From positions 310,001 through 374,000 of the forward strand of contig NZ_BOOF01000004.1 of the NCBI RefSeq assembly GCF_016863095.1: a stretch of DNA of 64,000 bases. Reading direction: 5' to 3'. The translations under genes were made by a program, and so were the position numbers. Below the pieces are notes generated by a model. That model did no database searches, had not been told where the DNA came from, and was given only the letters and a program-made list of their open reading frames with translations. Positions 1 to 8,360 of the stretch are shown here, in pieces (position 1 is the stretch's first letter; the number at the start of each line of letters is the position of its first letter). The DNA is from Microbispora siamensis (lineage in GTDB: Bacteria > Actinomycetota > Actinomycetes > Streptosporangiales > Streptosporangiaceae).

Positions 1-257
1 AGCTCGTGGCGCTCAACCGCACGTTCCTCAACGTCGTCGAGCTGACCGTGCGCGCGGTGCTCGACGGCGACCGCAGGCACGTCCACCACGCCGCGATGCT
101 CGACCCCAACACCGCCGCGACGTTGCCGCTGCCCGCGATCGAGGCGCTCTGCGACGAGCTGATCGAGGCGCACCGCGACCTGCTGCCGGAGGGCGTCCGC
201 CCCGCTGAGAGCAGGGCCAGGAGCAGGGCCGGGAGCAGGGCCGGGAGCAGGCCATGA
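1..257 (+). CDS. GH4 family glycosidase, C-terminal fragment (cut by window edge)
   Basis: Only the last ~85 residues are present, read in the frame beginning at base 3. They align by eye with the C-terminus of the GH4 enzyme at 1077-2381: both have LNR(T/A)(F/Y)xNVxELTVRA, MxDPNT(A/S)AT, and a closing LCD(E/D)LxxAHxDLLPE. The protein is therefore the end of a second NAD- and metal-dependent GH4 alpha-glycosidase. The tail is unusual: the final ~14 residues are a low-complexity RARSRAGSRAGSRP run encoded by a 12-bp repeat that the other paralogue lacks. The stop overlaps the ATG of the DeoR gene (ATGA at 254-257), so the two are translationally coupled. Confidence 0.8.
   Translation, partial: LVALNRTFLNVVELTVRAVLDGDRRHVHHAAMLDPNTAATLPLPAIEALCDELIEAHRDLLPEGVRPAESRARSRAGSRAGSRP
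207..250 (+). repeat. 12-bp tandem repeat at the 3' end of the GH4 gene
   Basis: About 3.5 copies of a gggagcagggcc-like unit run up to the stop codon and encode the Ser/Arg/Gly/Ala tail. A multiple-of-three unit leaves the frame intact, which fits slippage expansion at a non-essential C-terminus. Confidence 0.7.
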
Positions 258-1045
258 CCGACTCCATGCCCACGGAGGTGCGGCGGGAGCGCATGCTCGG
301 CATGCTCATGGAGCAGGAGTTCGCCCGGGTCGCCGAGCTCGCCGAGGCGTTCGGCGTCTCCAGCGTCACCGTACGCGCCGACCTGGACGCGCTGGAGGAG
401 CAGGGCCGCATCCGCCGGGTCCGCGGCGGGGCCGTCGCGGCCGGGCCGCCGCGGCGCACCGAGCCGTCGTTCGAGCTGTCGCTCGGCACGGCGGCCGTGG
501 AGAAGGCGCTGATCGCCAAGGCGGCGGCCCGGCTGGTCGGCTCGGGGGAGAGCGTGATGATGGGCGCGGGGACCACCACCGCCTACGTGGCCAGGGAGCT
601 CGTCGCCAGGGCCGACCTCACCGAGGTCACCGTCTTCACCAACGGCCTGCGTACGGCGCTGGAACTGGAGCCCGCGCTGCCCCGCTTCGCCGTCGTCGTG
701 ACCGGGGGGAGCCTGCGCCGTCAGCAGCACTCCCTGGTCGATCCGCTCGGCGGCAAGGCCATCGAGGGCATCCGGGTGGACACGGTCTTCATCGGCTGCG
801 GCGGCGTTCACCCCGACGTCGGGATCACCAACGTGAACCTGCCCGACGCGGAGATGAAGCAGCGCATGCTGCGGGCGGCCGGCCGCCGCATCGTGGTCGC
901 CGACTCCTCCAAGCTCGGGGCGATCGGGATGGCGCCGATCTGCCCGCTGTCGGAGATCGACCTGCTCATCACGGGGGAGCCGGCCGACCCGGCCACGGTG
1001 GCCGTGCTCCGCGATCGCGGCCTCAAGGTGGAGATCGCGGCCTGA
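254..1045 (+). CDS. DeoR family transcriptional regulator
   Basis: 263 aa, normal for the family. An N-terminal DeoR-type winged helix-turn-helix (about residues 6-60; FGVSSVTVRADLDALEEQGR is the recognition-helix region) is followed by a DeoRC/isomerase-like effector domain with the expected GAGTTT (phosphosugar loop), VVVTGG and VADSSKLG motifs. DeoR proteins normally repress sugar catabolic genes and respond to a phosphorylated sugar. Coupling to the upstream GH4 gene and the neighbouring GH4, PfkB and ABC genes suggest it controls this sugar system. That target is inferred. Confidence 0.9.
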   Translation: MTDSMPTEVRRERMLGMLMEQEFARVAELAEAFGVSSVTVRADLDALEEQGRIRRVRGGAVAAGPPRRTEPSFELSLGTAAVEKALIAKAAARLVGSGESVMMGAGTTTAYVARELVARADLTEVTVFTNGLRTALELEPALPRFAVVVTGGSLRRQQHSLVDPLGGKAIEGIRVDTVFIGCGGVHPDVGITNVNLPDAEMKQRMLRAAGRRIVVADSSKLGAIGMAPICPLSEIDLLITGEPADPATVAVLRDRGLKVEIAA

Positions 1046-1069
1046 AGGTGGAGTTCGCAGCTTGGAGGA
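1013..1069 (+). repeat. 20-bp tandem duplication spanning the deoR stop codon
   Basis: A unit of form GATCGCGGCCTSAAGGTGGA occurs at 1013-1032 and 1033-1052, with a decayed third copy to about 1069. A C-to-G change in copy 2 (CTCAAG to CTGAAG) makes the TGA that ends the protein. Confidence 0.75.
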
Positions 1070-1076
1070 ACGGCCG

Positions 1077-2381
1077 TCAGCCGGCGAGCGTCGCGCGCAG
1101 CGCCTCGGGAAGCAGGTCGCCGTGCGCCCGGGTCAGGTCGTCGCACAGCCGCCAGATGTCCTCGAGCGACAGCGTCGCCGACGTGTTCGGGTCCACCATC
1201 ATGGCGTGCCGCACGTGTTCCGGCCGTCCCTCCAGCGCGGCCCGCACGGTCAGCTCGTTGACGTTGACGTACGCCCGGTTGAGCGCGGCGCACTGCGGCG
1301 GGAGTGCGCCGATCCGGGTGGGCAGCACTCCGGTGGCGTCCACCGCGCACGGCACCTCGACCACGCACCCGGGCGGCAGGTTGGCGATCAGCCCGTCGTT
1401 GACGACGTTGCCGTAGACCACGCGCGGGGTGCCGGTCACGACGCTGTGGATGATCTGCGGGGCGTACTCGCCGGTGCCCTCCACGGGCAGCCCCCCGCCG
1501 TGCCGTACGGCGTCGCGGGTGCGCTTGTACTCGCGCACGTTCTCCTCGCTGATCCGCACGTACTCGCCCACCGGGATGCGCAGCCGGTCGATCTCGTCGT
1601 CGTGCCGCAGCAGCCAGGGCAGATACTCGGCCGAGTGCTCGCTGGTCTCGGTCGGATAGTGGCCCAGGCGCCGGTACATCTCCACCCGCACCCGGCGGCG
1701 CAGCTCCGGGTCGCGCGCGATGGCGTCGTCCAGCCGCTCGTACAGGTTCTCGCCGTCTCGCTCGAACCGCAGCACCCACGCCTGGTGGTTCACCCCCGCC
1801 GCCAGGTACGCGACCTCCTCGTACGGCACGGCCACCAGGTCGGCCAGCCCCCGCATGGTCCAGTACACGGAATGGCACAGGCCGACGACGTTGCGCACCT
1901 TGCCGCTGAGATACCAGACGTTCATGGCCATCGGGTTGGTGTAGTTGAGCAGCAGGGCGTCGGGGCAGACGGCGGCCATGTCGGCCGCGAGGGCGTCCAG
2001 GACCGGGAAGGTGCGCAGCGCCCGGAAGATCCCGCCCACGCCGATCGTGTCGGCGATCGTCTGGCGCAGGCCATAGCGGGCGGGAATCTCGAAGTCGGCG
2101 ACGGTCGCGTCGTGCCCGCCCACCTGGATGATGTTGATCACGAAGTCGGCGCCGTCGAGCGCGGCCCGGCGGTCGAGGTCGGCGGTGACCGCCGGCCGGG
2201 CGCCGCGGGCCGCCGCGATCCGGTGCGCGACGGTCTCGGCGACCCGCAGCCGCTCGGCGTCGATGTCGTGCAGCGCGATCCGGGCCTCCCGCAGCTCGGG
2301 GTAGGCCAGCAGGTCCGCGAGCAGGCCCTGGGTGAAGACGACGCTTCCCGCGCCGATCAAGACGATCTTTGGGTTCCTCAT
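1077..2381 (-). CDS. GH4 family alpha-galactosidase/alpha-glucosidase-like glycosidase
   Basis: 434 aa, a usual GH4 length. The start is ATG 2381, because the Rossmann-fold N-terminus MRNPKIVLIGAGSVVFTQ begins there and the codon overlaps the pfkB stop (ATGA). GH4 enzymes cleave glycosides by an NAD+-dependent oxidation-elimination mechanism with Mn2+. The metal ligands are visible as Cys169 (GLCHS) and His199 (AGVNHQAW), and NYTNPMAMNVW is the conserved substrate loop. The CHS/GVNH pattern is closer to MelA-type enzymes than to 6-phospho-glucosidases. It is cytosolic and probably hydrolyses the sugar brought in by the divergent ABC transporter. Exact substrate is unknown. Confidence 0.9.
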   Translation of the reverse strand: MRNPKIVLIGAGSVVFTQGLLADLLAYPELREARIALHDIDAERLRVAETVAHRIAAARGARPAVTADLDRRAALDGADFVINIIQVGGHDATVADFEIPARYGLRQTIADTIGVGGIFRALRTFPVLDALAADMAAVCPDALLLNYTNPMAMNVWYLSGKVRNVVGLCHSVYWTMRGLADLVAVPYEEVAYLAAGVNHQAWVLRFERDGENLYERLDDAIARDPELRRRVRVEMYRRLGHYPTETSEHSAEYLPWLLRHDDEIDRLRIPVGEYVRISEENVREYKRTRDAVRHGGGLPVEGTGEYAPQIIHSVVTGTPRVVYGNVVNDGLIANLPPGCVVEVPCAVDATGVLPTRIGALPPQCAALNRAYVNVNELTVRAALEGRPEHVRHAMMVDPNTSATLSLEDIWRLCDDLTRAHGDLLPEALRATLAG

Positions 2382-3301
2382 CGGGTGACTTCCTCCCAGG
2401 TCGGCTGTGCCGCTGTGCCTCCCGCGGCTCGGGTGGAGAGGGTGCCGCAGGCCACCGCGACCTCCAGGGCGCGGCGGAGCGGGAGCCCGCGCAGGCGGGC
2501 CGCGAGGAGGCCGGCGTTGAAGCTGTCGCCGGCCCCGACCGTGTCGACCACGGTGGCCGGGGCGGCCGGCACGCGGAGCGGCTCGCCCTCGTGGATGGTC
2601 AGCGCGCCGTCGCCGCCGCACTTGACCACGGGCGTGGTGCCCCGGGCGGCGAGGTCGCGTACGGCGCCTTCGAGGTCGCCGTCGGCGCGTCCGGCGATGG
2701 CGAGGGCCTCACGCTCGTTCGGCAGCAGGACGCCGGTCAGCGGCAGCACCTCGTCGAGCCCCTGCCAGCGGCCCGACGGGTCGTCGTTGGTGTCCAGGGA
2801 CGTGGTGGCCCCCGCGGCCCGTGCCGTACGGAACAGGGCGGGCAGGCCGGCGGCCAGCCGGGGCTGCAGGAAGTAGGACGAGACGTGGATGTGAGCGGCG
2901 CGTTCCAGCAGCGCCGCCGGCACGTCGCCCGGTTCGAGCCGGTCCAGGCAGCCGGACGCGGTCAGGATGGCCCGGTCGCCGCCGTCGGCCAGCACCACGG
3001 TGAGGGCCGTCGGCGCGCCGGGGTCCACCACGCAGGCGGAGACGTCCACCCCGCCGCGCGTGAGCACGTCGAGTACGAACGCGCCCGCGGCGTCGTCGCC
3101 CACCCGGCCGGCGAAGGCCGTGCGCAGGCCCAGCCGGGCCGCGCCACAGGCCGTGATCGCCCCCGATCCGCCGAGCACCAGCGCACCGGCCTCGACGAGC
3201 CGCTCGCGCTGGCCGAACTCCGGCACGCGCGGCGCTCCCGTGACGACCACGTCGGGGTTCGCGTCACCGACGACGAGCAGGTCGAAATCTGGTCTCCCCA
3301 T
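2378..3301 (-). CDS. PfkB family carbohydrate kinase
   Basis: 307 aa from ATG 3301 (MGRPDFDLLVVGDANPD). A GTG at 3322 would add seven residues but lies within the operator/promoter region, so the ATG is preferred. Ribokinase-fold signatures are present: GGSGAITACG near the N-terminus and DTVGAGDSFNAG near the C-terminus, the anion hole and catalytic Asp of PfkB kinases. It probably phosphorylates a sugar released by GH4. It is the first gene of a two-gene operon (ATGA overlap with GH4). No clear ribosome-binding site precedes the ATG. Confidence 0.88.
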   Translation of the reverse strand: MGRPDFDLLVVGDANPDVVVTGAPRVPEFGQRERLVEAGALVLGGSGAITACGAARLGLRTAFAGRVGDDAAGAFVLDVLTRGGVDVSACVVDPGAPTALTVVLADGGDRAILTASGCLDRLEPGDVPAALLERAAHIHVSSYFLQPRLAAGLPALFRTARAAGATTSLDTNDDPSGRWQGLDEVLPLTGVLLPNEREALAIAGRADGDLEGAVRDLAARGTTPVVKCGGDGALTIHEGEPLRVPAAPATVVDTVGAGDSFNAGLLAARLRGLPLRRALEVAVACGTLSTRAAGGTAAQPTWEEVTR

Positions 3302-3316
3302 GGACCGGAACGGTCC
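3302..3316. promoter_or_regulatory. inverted repeat next to the pfkB start
   Basis: GGACCG-GAA-CGGTCC, a perfect 6+3+6 dyad directly before the pfkB ATG. It could be an extra operator or a 5' hairpin. Confidence 0.35.
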
Positions 3317-3323
3317 CAGCACC

Positions 3324-3349
3324 TTCGATAACTTGTCAAGTCTTGCGAA
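3324..3349 (-). promoter_or_regulatory. operator/-35 module for the pfkB-GH4 operon
   Basis: On the minus strand this reads TTCGcA-N4-TTGACAAG-N3-TCGAA. A consensus -35 hexamer (TTGACA, 3339-3334) lies between two TTCGAA-type half-sites. The same arrangement is repeated in opposite orientation at 3391-3416. Confidence 0.6.
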
Positions 3350-3390
3350 ACTGCCGGGAGAACACCCTGGAAAGCGGTGAATGCGGCGTC

Positions 3391-3428
3391 TTCGAAGGTA
3401 TTGACAAGGTTTCGAAAGAGACCATTAT
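3391..3428 (+). promoter_or_regulatory. operator and promoter for the ABC permease operon
   Basis: TTCGAA (3391-3396), TTGACA (-35, 3401-3406) and TTCGAA (3411-3416) are followed by CATTAT (3423-3428, 4/6 to the -10 consensus, 16-nt spacer). A repressor on the paired half-sites would cover the -35. The DeoR protein encoded at 254 is the obvious candidate, by inference. Confidence 0.6.
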
Positions 3429-3495
3429 GGTCTCCAACATCCCGCCCGCACCGGCTCGTCCCGGTGGTCTCAGGAGGTCTGGAGATGCCGCGACG

Positions 3496-4419
3496 ATGAC
3501 GACCGCGACCCTCACGAAAACGGAGACCGCCGGCGCCGCCCTGCCCCGCCGCAGACGCGGGGACGGCAGGGTGGCGCTGGCCTTCCTGGCGCCCGTGCTC
3601 ATCGGGTTCGCCGCGTTCTACGTCTATCCGGCCGTACGCGGAGCCTGGTACTCCCTGACGGACTGGAACCTGCTGTCGGAGCCCGGGTTCGTCGGCCTGG
3701 ACAACTACGCCGAGCTCGTGCGGGACCCGCTGTTCTGGAACTCGCTGAAGGTCACCGCCTACTACGTGGTGCTCACCGTCGGGATGCAGATCGTCCTGGG
3801 CCTGGGCCTGGCCGCCCTGATGCACCGCCTCACCCGGTCGCTCGTGCTCCGCTCGCTGCTGGTCGTGCCCTGGCTGGTGCCCAGCGTGACCTCGGCCCTG
3901 CTGTGGATGTGGCTGCTGGACGCCAACCTCGGCTTCCTCAACCACCTGCTGGTCAGCCTCGGCCTGGACAACCAGGGCTTCCTGACCTCGCCCGAGCTGG
4001 CGATGCCGAGCGTGGCCGCGATCAACGCCTGGGGCGCCACGGGATACACCACGCTGCTGCTGTACGCCGGGATGCTGCTGGTGCCGCAGCAGATCTACGA
4101 GGCGGCGGCGCTCGACGGCACCGGCGAGGTGCGCCAGTTCTTCCGCATCACCCTGCCGCTGCTCCGCCCGATCCTGGCGTTCGTCCTGGTGGTCTCGCTG
4201 ATCGACTCGTTCCAGCTGTTCGACGCCGTCGCGGTGACCACGAAGGGAGGGCCGGTGGACGCCACCCGCGTCGTCTACTACTACATCTACGAGGAGGCGT
4301 TCACCCATTTCAAGATGGGATACGCCTCGGCGCTGGCGCTGAGCCTGGTGCTCATCCTCGGCCTGCTGACCTTCGTCCAGATGCGCCTCCTGCGCGCCTC
4401 CCGGTCGGACCTCGCATGA
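3496..4419 (+). CDS. ABC sugar transporter permease (CUT1, first subunit)
   Basis: 307 aa. The chosen start is ATG 3496 (MTTATLTKTETAG), because the frame extends upstream to 3343 only through the promoter and operator. The protein has six predicted membrane helices starting at LAFLAPVLIGFAAFYVYPAV and the EAA loop (EAAALDGTGEVRQFFRITLP) that docks to the ATPase. It resembles UgpA/LacF-type permeases. The gene overlaps the next permease by ATGA. No ATPase is encoded here, as is usual for actinomycete CUT1 systems that share one multi-sugar ATPase (MsiK) encoded elsewhere. Confidence 0.9.
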   Translation: MTTATLTKTETAGAALPRRRRGDGRVALAFLAPVLIGFAAFYVYPAVRGAWYSLTDWNLLSEPGFVGLDNYAELVRDPLFWNSLKVTAYYVVLTVGMQIVLGLGLAALMHRLTRSLVLRSLLVVPWLVPSVTSALLWMWLLDANLGFLNHLLVSLGLDNQGFLTSPELAMPSVAAINAWGATGYTTLLLYAGMLLVPQQIYEAAALDGTGEVRQFFRITLPLLRPILAFVLVVSLIDSFQLFDAVAVTTKGGPVDATRVVYYYIYEEAFTHFKMGYASALALSLVLILGLLTFVQMRLLRASRSDLA

Positions 4420-5315
4420 GCGCGCCGGTGACCGTGGGCCGCCGGAGGCTGCGCCGTCTGCCGGCCTGGATCTGCCTGATCCTCGCCCTCGGGATCTCGC
4501 TCTTCCCGCTCTACTGGATGCTGCGGACCGCGATCACCCCCGGCCCGGAACTGCCGTCGGACAACGCCGGGCTGCTGCCCCGGCACCCCACGCTGATCAA
4601 CTTCGAGCGCGTGCTCGGCCTGGTGAGCCGGGACGAGGCCCGCGCGGCCGGCGGGTCGGGGGCCAACCTCAGCTTCTTCCTCTACCTGCGCAACTCCGTC
4701 GTCTACACCGGCCTGATCACCTGCGCCCAGACGCTCTTCTGCGCGATGGCCGGATACGCCTTCGCGCGGCTGCGCTTCCGCGGCAGGGACGCCCTTTTCA
4801 ACGTGTTCGTCGCCGCGCTGATGGTGCCCCCGATCTTCACGCTGCTGCCCAACTTCGCCCTGGTGAAGCAGCTCGGCTGGCTCAACACGTACCAGGGCCT
4901 GGTCGCCCCGAGCCTGCTCATGACGCCGTTCGCGGTGTTCTTCCTGCGCCAGTTCTTCCTCGGCATCCCGCGTGACGTCGAGCAGGCAGCGTTCATCGAT
5001 GGAGCGGGGCCGTGGACGATCTTCTGGCGGGTGGTGCTGCCCATGACCAAGGGGCCGCTGTTCACCCTTGCGCTGACGACCGCGGTGTGGACCTGGAACG
5101 ACTACCTGTGGCCGCTGCTCGTGGCGCCCGGCGAGGACACCCGCGTGCTCACCGCCGCGCTCGGCATCTTCCTCAAGCAGTCGCCCAACACCTCGCCCGA
5201 CTGGACCGGCCTGATGGCGGGCTCCGCCCTGTCGGTCGTCCCCGTCCTGCTGCTGGTGGTCTTCTTCGGCCGCCGTCTCGTGGACTCCATCCAGTTCTCC
5301 GGCATGAAGGGTTGA
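4416..5315 (+). CDS. ABC sugar transporter permease (CUT1, second subunit)
   Basis: 299 aa, UgpE/MalG-like, starting at the ATG that overlaps the previous stop. It has six hydrophobic segments (first: ICLILALGISLFPLYWML), a conserved periplasmic loop, and the EAA motif EQAAFIDGAGPWTIFWRVVL. It should pair with the upstream permease to form the membrane channel for the binding protein encoded next. Confidence 0.9.
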   Translation: MSAPVTVGRRRLRRLPAWICLILALGISLFPLYWMLRTAITPGPELPSDNAGLLPRHPTLINFERVLGLVSRDEARAAGGSGANLSFFLYLRNSVVYTGLITCAQTLFCAMAGYAFARLRFRGRDALFNVFVAALMVPPIFTLLPNFALVKQLGWLNTYQGLVAPSLLMTPFAVFFLRQFFLGIPRDVEQAAFIDGAGPWTIFWRVVLPMTKGPLFTLALTTAVWTWNDYLWPLLVAPGEDTRVLTAALGIFLKQSPNTSPDWTGLMAGSALSVVPVLLLVVFFGRRLVDSIQFSGMKG

Positions 5316-5317
5316 CG

Positions 5318-6643
5318 TTGAAGAAGGCATTCATGGCGGTGACCGCCCTGCTCCTGACGGCGGCCTGCGGCGGGGGCGGCGGCTCGGCGGACGCCGGCGG
5401 CGTCACGCTGACGTACGCGCTGTGGGACGACGTCCAGCAGGGCGCCTATCAGCAGTGCGCCGACGCGTTCCACAAGGCCAACCCGGACATCACCATCAAG
5501 ATCTCGCAGAGCGCCTGGGACCAGTACTGGCAGAACCTCACCACCCAGATGGTCTCCGGCGGCGCCCCCGACGTGATCACGATGCAGGCGTCGTACTATC
5601 CCCAGTTCGTCGCGAACAACCAGCTCCTGGACATCCAGCCGATGGTGTCGGCCGACAGGATCGACCTGAGTCAGTACTGGCCCGGCCTGGCCGACCTCTG
5701 GGTGAAGGACGGCAAGCGGTACGGCCTGCCCAAGGACTGGGACACGATCGCGATCGTCTACAACGTGGACATGGCGAAGAAGGCGGGGGTCGACATGTCC
5801 GGCCTCACGTGGAACCCCACCGACGGCGGCACCTTCGAGAAGGCCATCGCCCGCCTGACCGTGGACGCGAACGGCAAGCGCGGCGACGAGCCCGGCTTCG
5901 ACAAGACCAGGGTCGCCGTGCACGGCATCGTGCCCGAGCTGAACGACGGCTCGCAGGGCCAGAACGGCTGGGGCGACCTGGCGGTCTCCAACGGCTTCAC
6001 GTTCATCGACAAGAACCCCTTCGGCACCCGCTACTACTACGACAGCCCTAAGCTCGCCGAGACCGCCGACTGGTTCAGGCGCCTGGCCGACAAGGGGTAC
6101 GCCACGCCGTACGACAAGACGAGCTCGCTCGGCCCGGACACGATGCTGAACGCGGGCAAGGGCGCGCTCGGCATCACCGGCTCCTGGATGATCAGGACCT
6201 ATCTCGACTCGAAGTCGCAGAAGTTCGCCTTCGCGCCGCTGCCGACCGGACCGCAGGGCCGCAAGTCCGCCTTCAACGGCCTCGCCGACGTCATCTACGC
6301 GGGCACCGAGCACAAGGACGCCGCCTGGAAGTGGGTGAAGTTCCTCGGCTCCACGGCCTGCCAGGACATCGTCGCCGACGACGCGGTGGTCTTCCCGGCC
6401 ATCACCTCCTCGGTCGAGCGGGCGCTCAAGGCCCACAAGGCGGCGGGCCGCGACGTGCAGATGTTCGTCGACGAGGCCAAGGCGCCCGGCGGCACGTTCC
6501 TGCTGCCGGTGAGCGACCACGGCGACGAGATCAACCAGATCGTCTCCACCGCGATGGAGGAGGTCTGGCTCGGCCAGAAGGACGCGCGCACCGCGCTGAC
6601 CGCGGCCAACCAGAAGGTCAACGCCCTGTTCTCGGGTGGCTGA
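5318..6643 (+). CDS. ABC transporter sugar-binding lipoprotein
   Basis: 441 aa from a probable TTG start at 5318. A GAAGG ribosome-binding site (5306-5310) sits 7 nt upstream, and this start gives a proper lipoprotein signal, MKKAFMAVTALLLTAAC, with Cys17 as the lipidated residue. The ATG at 5333 would delete the Lys pair. The mature part is a cluster-1 extracellular solute-binding protein (LTYALWDDVQQGAYQQC, DVITMQASYYP, then a Trp/Tyr-rich sugar cleft). It delivers an oligosaccharide to the two permeases. Only 2 nt separate it from the permease stop. Confidence 0.87.
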   Translation: MKKAFMAVTALLLTAACGGGGGSADAGGVTLTYALWDDVQQGAYQQCADAFHKANPDITIKISQSAWDQYWQNLTTQMVSGGAPDVITMQASYYPQFVANNQLLDIQPMVSADRIDLSQYWPGLADLWVKDGKRYGLPKDWDTIAIVYNVDMAKKAGVDMSGLTWNPTDGGTFEKAIARLTVDANGKRGDEPGFDKTRVAVHGIVPELNDGSQGQNGWGDLAVSNGFTFIDKNPFGTRYYYDSPKLAETADWFRRLADKGYATPYDKTSSLGPDTMLNAGKGALGITGSWMIRTYLDSKSQKFAFAPLPTGPQGRKSAFNGLADVIYAGTEHKDAAWKWVKFLGSTACQDIVADDAVVFPAITSSVERALKAHKAAGRDVQMFVDEAKAPGGTFLLPVSDHGDEINQIVSTAMEEVWLGQKDARTALTAANQKVNALFSGG

Positions 6644-6647
6644 GTCG

Positions 6648-6672
6648 TCCGGCGGCCGATCGCGCCGCCGGA
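6648..6672 (+). terminator. hairpin after the binding-protein gene
   Basis: TCCGGCGGC (6648-6656) pairs with GCCGCCGGA (6664-6672) around a 7-nt loop. There is no U-tract, as is common for actinobacterial terminators. It ends the ABC operon before the GH114-like gene. Confidence 0.6.
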
Positions 6673-6834
6673 GTCCCGGAGAGGGAGAGGAGGTTCCCTT
6701 CCCGTGCTGGCGTGCGCCCTGCCGACCTCCCTGGGCCACGCCACTCCACACCGCCGCATCCCCCGGGGGCGAGGCGATGTGGAGAGTGCGGAACAGCACG
6801 CATGCGCCCCGCCGATCTCACTGCGAGGAAGAAC

Positions 6835-7695
6835 ATGCGCATTCTCCGATACCTGGTGGCGATGCTCGCCGCCTCCACGGCGTTCCTCGGCGCGCTCGTC
6901 GGCGCCCAGGCAGCCGCGAACGCGGCGACGGCACTGCCCGCTCCCGTCTCGTGCGCCGGCTGCTGGCACCCCGCGCTGAACACGAGCTGGCAGTGGCAGC
7001 TCAGCTCGGTGCCGGCGGAGCCGTTCCTGGACGTCGCGATGTACGACATCGACGGCTTCAACGCCACGGCGGCGACCGTCCAGCGGCTGCACACCACCAA
7101 GACCGGCCGCACGGTCGTCTGCTACATCAGCGCCGGGTCCTACGAGGACTGGCGGCCCGACGCCGGCTCCTTCCCCGCCTCCGTGCTCGGCAAGGCCCTC
7201 GACGGCTGGGCGGGCGAGCGCTGGCTCGACATCCGGCAGTACGGCGGCACGCTCGGCCAGATCATGCGGGCGCGACTCGACATGTGCAAGGCCAAGGGCT
7301 TCGACGCCGTGGAGTTCGACAACGTCGACGGCTACACCAACAAGACCGGGTTCCCGCTCACCGCGGACGACCAGCTCCGCTACAACGCCTGGCTCGCGAA
7401 CGAGGCCCACGCCCGCGGGCTGTCGGCCGGCCTGAAGAACGACAACGAGCAGATCCCGCAGCTCCTGCCGTACTTCGACTGGGCGCTGAACGAGCAGTGC
7501 TGGGAGTTCGCCGAGTGCACCACCGCGCAGAACGGCGACTACGGCCTCGACCAGTTCGTGAAGGCGGGCAAGGCCGTCTTCAACGTGGAGTACAACCTCG
7601 CCACCTCGAAGTTCTGTAGCAAGGCCAACGCGCAGAACTTCAACTCACTGAAGAAACGCCTCGAACTCGACGCCTACCGCGTCGCCTGCCGCTGA
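6835..7695 (+). CDS. secreted GH114-like endo-alpha-1,4-polygalactosaminidase family protein
   Basis: 286 aa from ATG 6835, with GAGGAAG (6825-6831) as ribosome-binding site. A Sec signal peptide (MRILRYLVAMLAASTAFLGA, cleaved near ANAATA) precedes a TIM-barrel domain. Motifs typical of the GH114/DUF297 family are present: MYDIDGFN, CYISAGSYEDWRPD, and the acidic strand AVEFDNVDGY (a catalytic Asp/Glu candidate), with LKNDNEQ later. Family members hydrolyse galactosaminogalactan-type polymers. Here the substrate is inferred only. It stands alone between two terminators. Confidence 0.78.
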   Translation: MRILRYLVAMLAASTAFLGALVGAQAAANAATALPAPVSCAGCWHPALNTSWQWQLSSVPAEPFLDVAMYDIDGFNATAATVQRLHTTKTGRTVVCYISAGSYEDWRPDAGSFPASVLGKALDGWAGERWLDIRQYGGTLGQIMRARLDMCKAKGFDAVEFDNVDGYTNKTGFPLTADDQLRYNAWLANEAHARGLSAGLKNDNEQIPQLLPYFDWALNEQCWEFAECTTAQNGDYGLDQFVKAGKAVFNVEYNLATSKFCSKANAQNFNSLKKRLELDAYRVACR

Positions 7696-7713
7696 TCGGC
7701 CACCGGCGGTGAG

Positions 7714-7744
7714 GACGCCGGGCCCCCGTGAGGGGTCCGGCGTC
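7714..7744. terminator. bidirectional terminator
   Basis: A 13-bp stem (7714-7726 with 7732-7744, one G-U pair, loop CGTGA) lies between the convergent GH114-like and DinB genes. Confidence 0.75.
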
Positions 7745-7755
7745 GTCGCGTCCGC

Positions 7756-8280
7756 TCAGACCACGGATCCGGTGGCGCCGTCGGTGAGCTCCCTGAGGAT
7801 GTCCGCGTGCCCGGCGTGCCGCGCGGTCTCCTCGATCATGTGAACGTAGATCCAGCGCAACGAGATCGGGCCGACCTGCTCGTGCGGCACCTCGTGGTCG
7901 AGCGGGAACCGTGCGGCGATGCGCCGCGATTCGGCGCAGGCCTCCTCGTACGCGGCGATCAGGGCCTCGATGGTGTCGTCGTCGCCGACAGCGAAGCTCC
8001 TGTCGGCGTCCTCCTCCGAAGGAGGCGCCATGGCCGGGTCCTGCGCAAGCACCCGCCCGAACCAGTTCCGTTCCACCACGGTCAGATGCCTGACCAGCCC
8101 GGCCAGCGTCGTCGCCGACGGCACGTGACGCCGGCGTACGTCCTGCTCGGACAGCCCCTGAGCCTTGCGTACGACCATCGCGCGGAGGAAGTCGAGGAAC
8201 GCCTCCAGCACCTGCCGTTCGTCGCCCGTGGCGGCCCGCACCACCGCCAGTGCCGGCTCGGTCGAGGGAAGAGTGGCCAT
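7756..8280 (-). CDS. DinB family protein (DUF664)
   Basis: 174 aa from ATG 8280 (MATLPSTEPALAVV). A four-helix DinB/YfiT-like bundle with the three-His metal site: LVRHLTVVERNWFG supplies the first His and HMIEETARHAGHADILRE the other two. Actinobacterial members are small metalloproteins, some of them mycothiol- or bacillithiol-dependent transferases. The exact reaction is unknown. It is a single gene, convergent with the GH114-like gene. Confidence 0.85.
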   Translation of the reverse strand: MATLPSTEPALAVVRAATGDERQVLEAFLDFLRAMVVRKAQGLSEQDVRRRHVPSATTLAGLVRHLTVVERNWFGRVLAQDPAMAPPSEEDADRSFAVGDDDTIEALIAAYEEACAESRRIAARFPLDHEVPHEQVGPISLRWIYVHMIEETARHAGHADILRELTDGATGSVV

Positions 8281-8360
8281 GCCCGGACCGTACGGAGCGC
8301 GCCCAGCCCCCGGCAAGAGCCCCTGCCCACGCTGTCAGCGAACCCGCACTCCCGGCGGGA

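Noticed and set aside
3343-3495. A longer N-terminus for the first ABC permease
   Set aside because: The extra 51 codons run through the -35, -10 and operator and are not membrane-protein-like. ATG 3496 fits the family.
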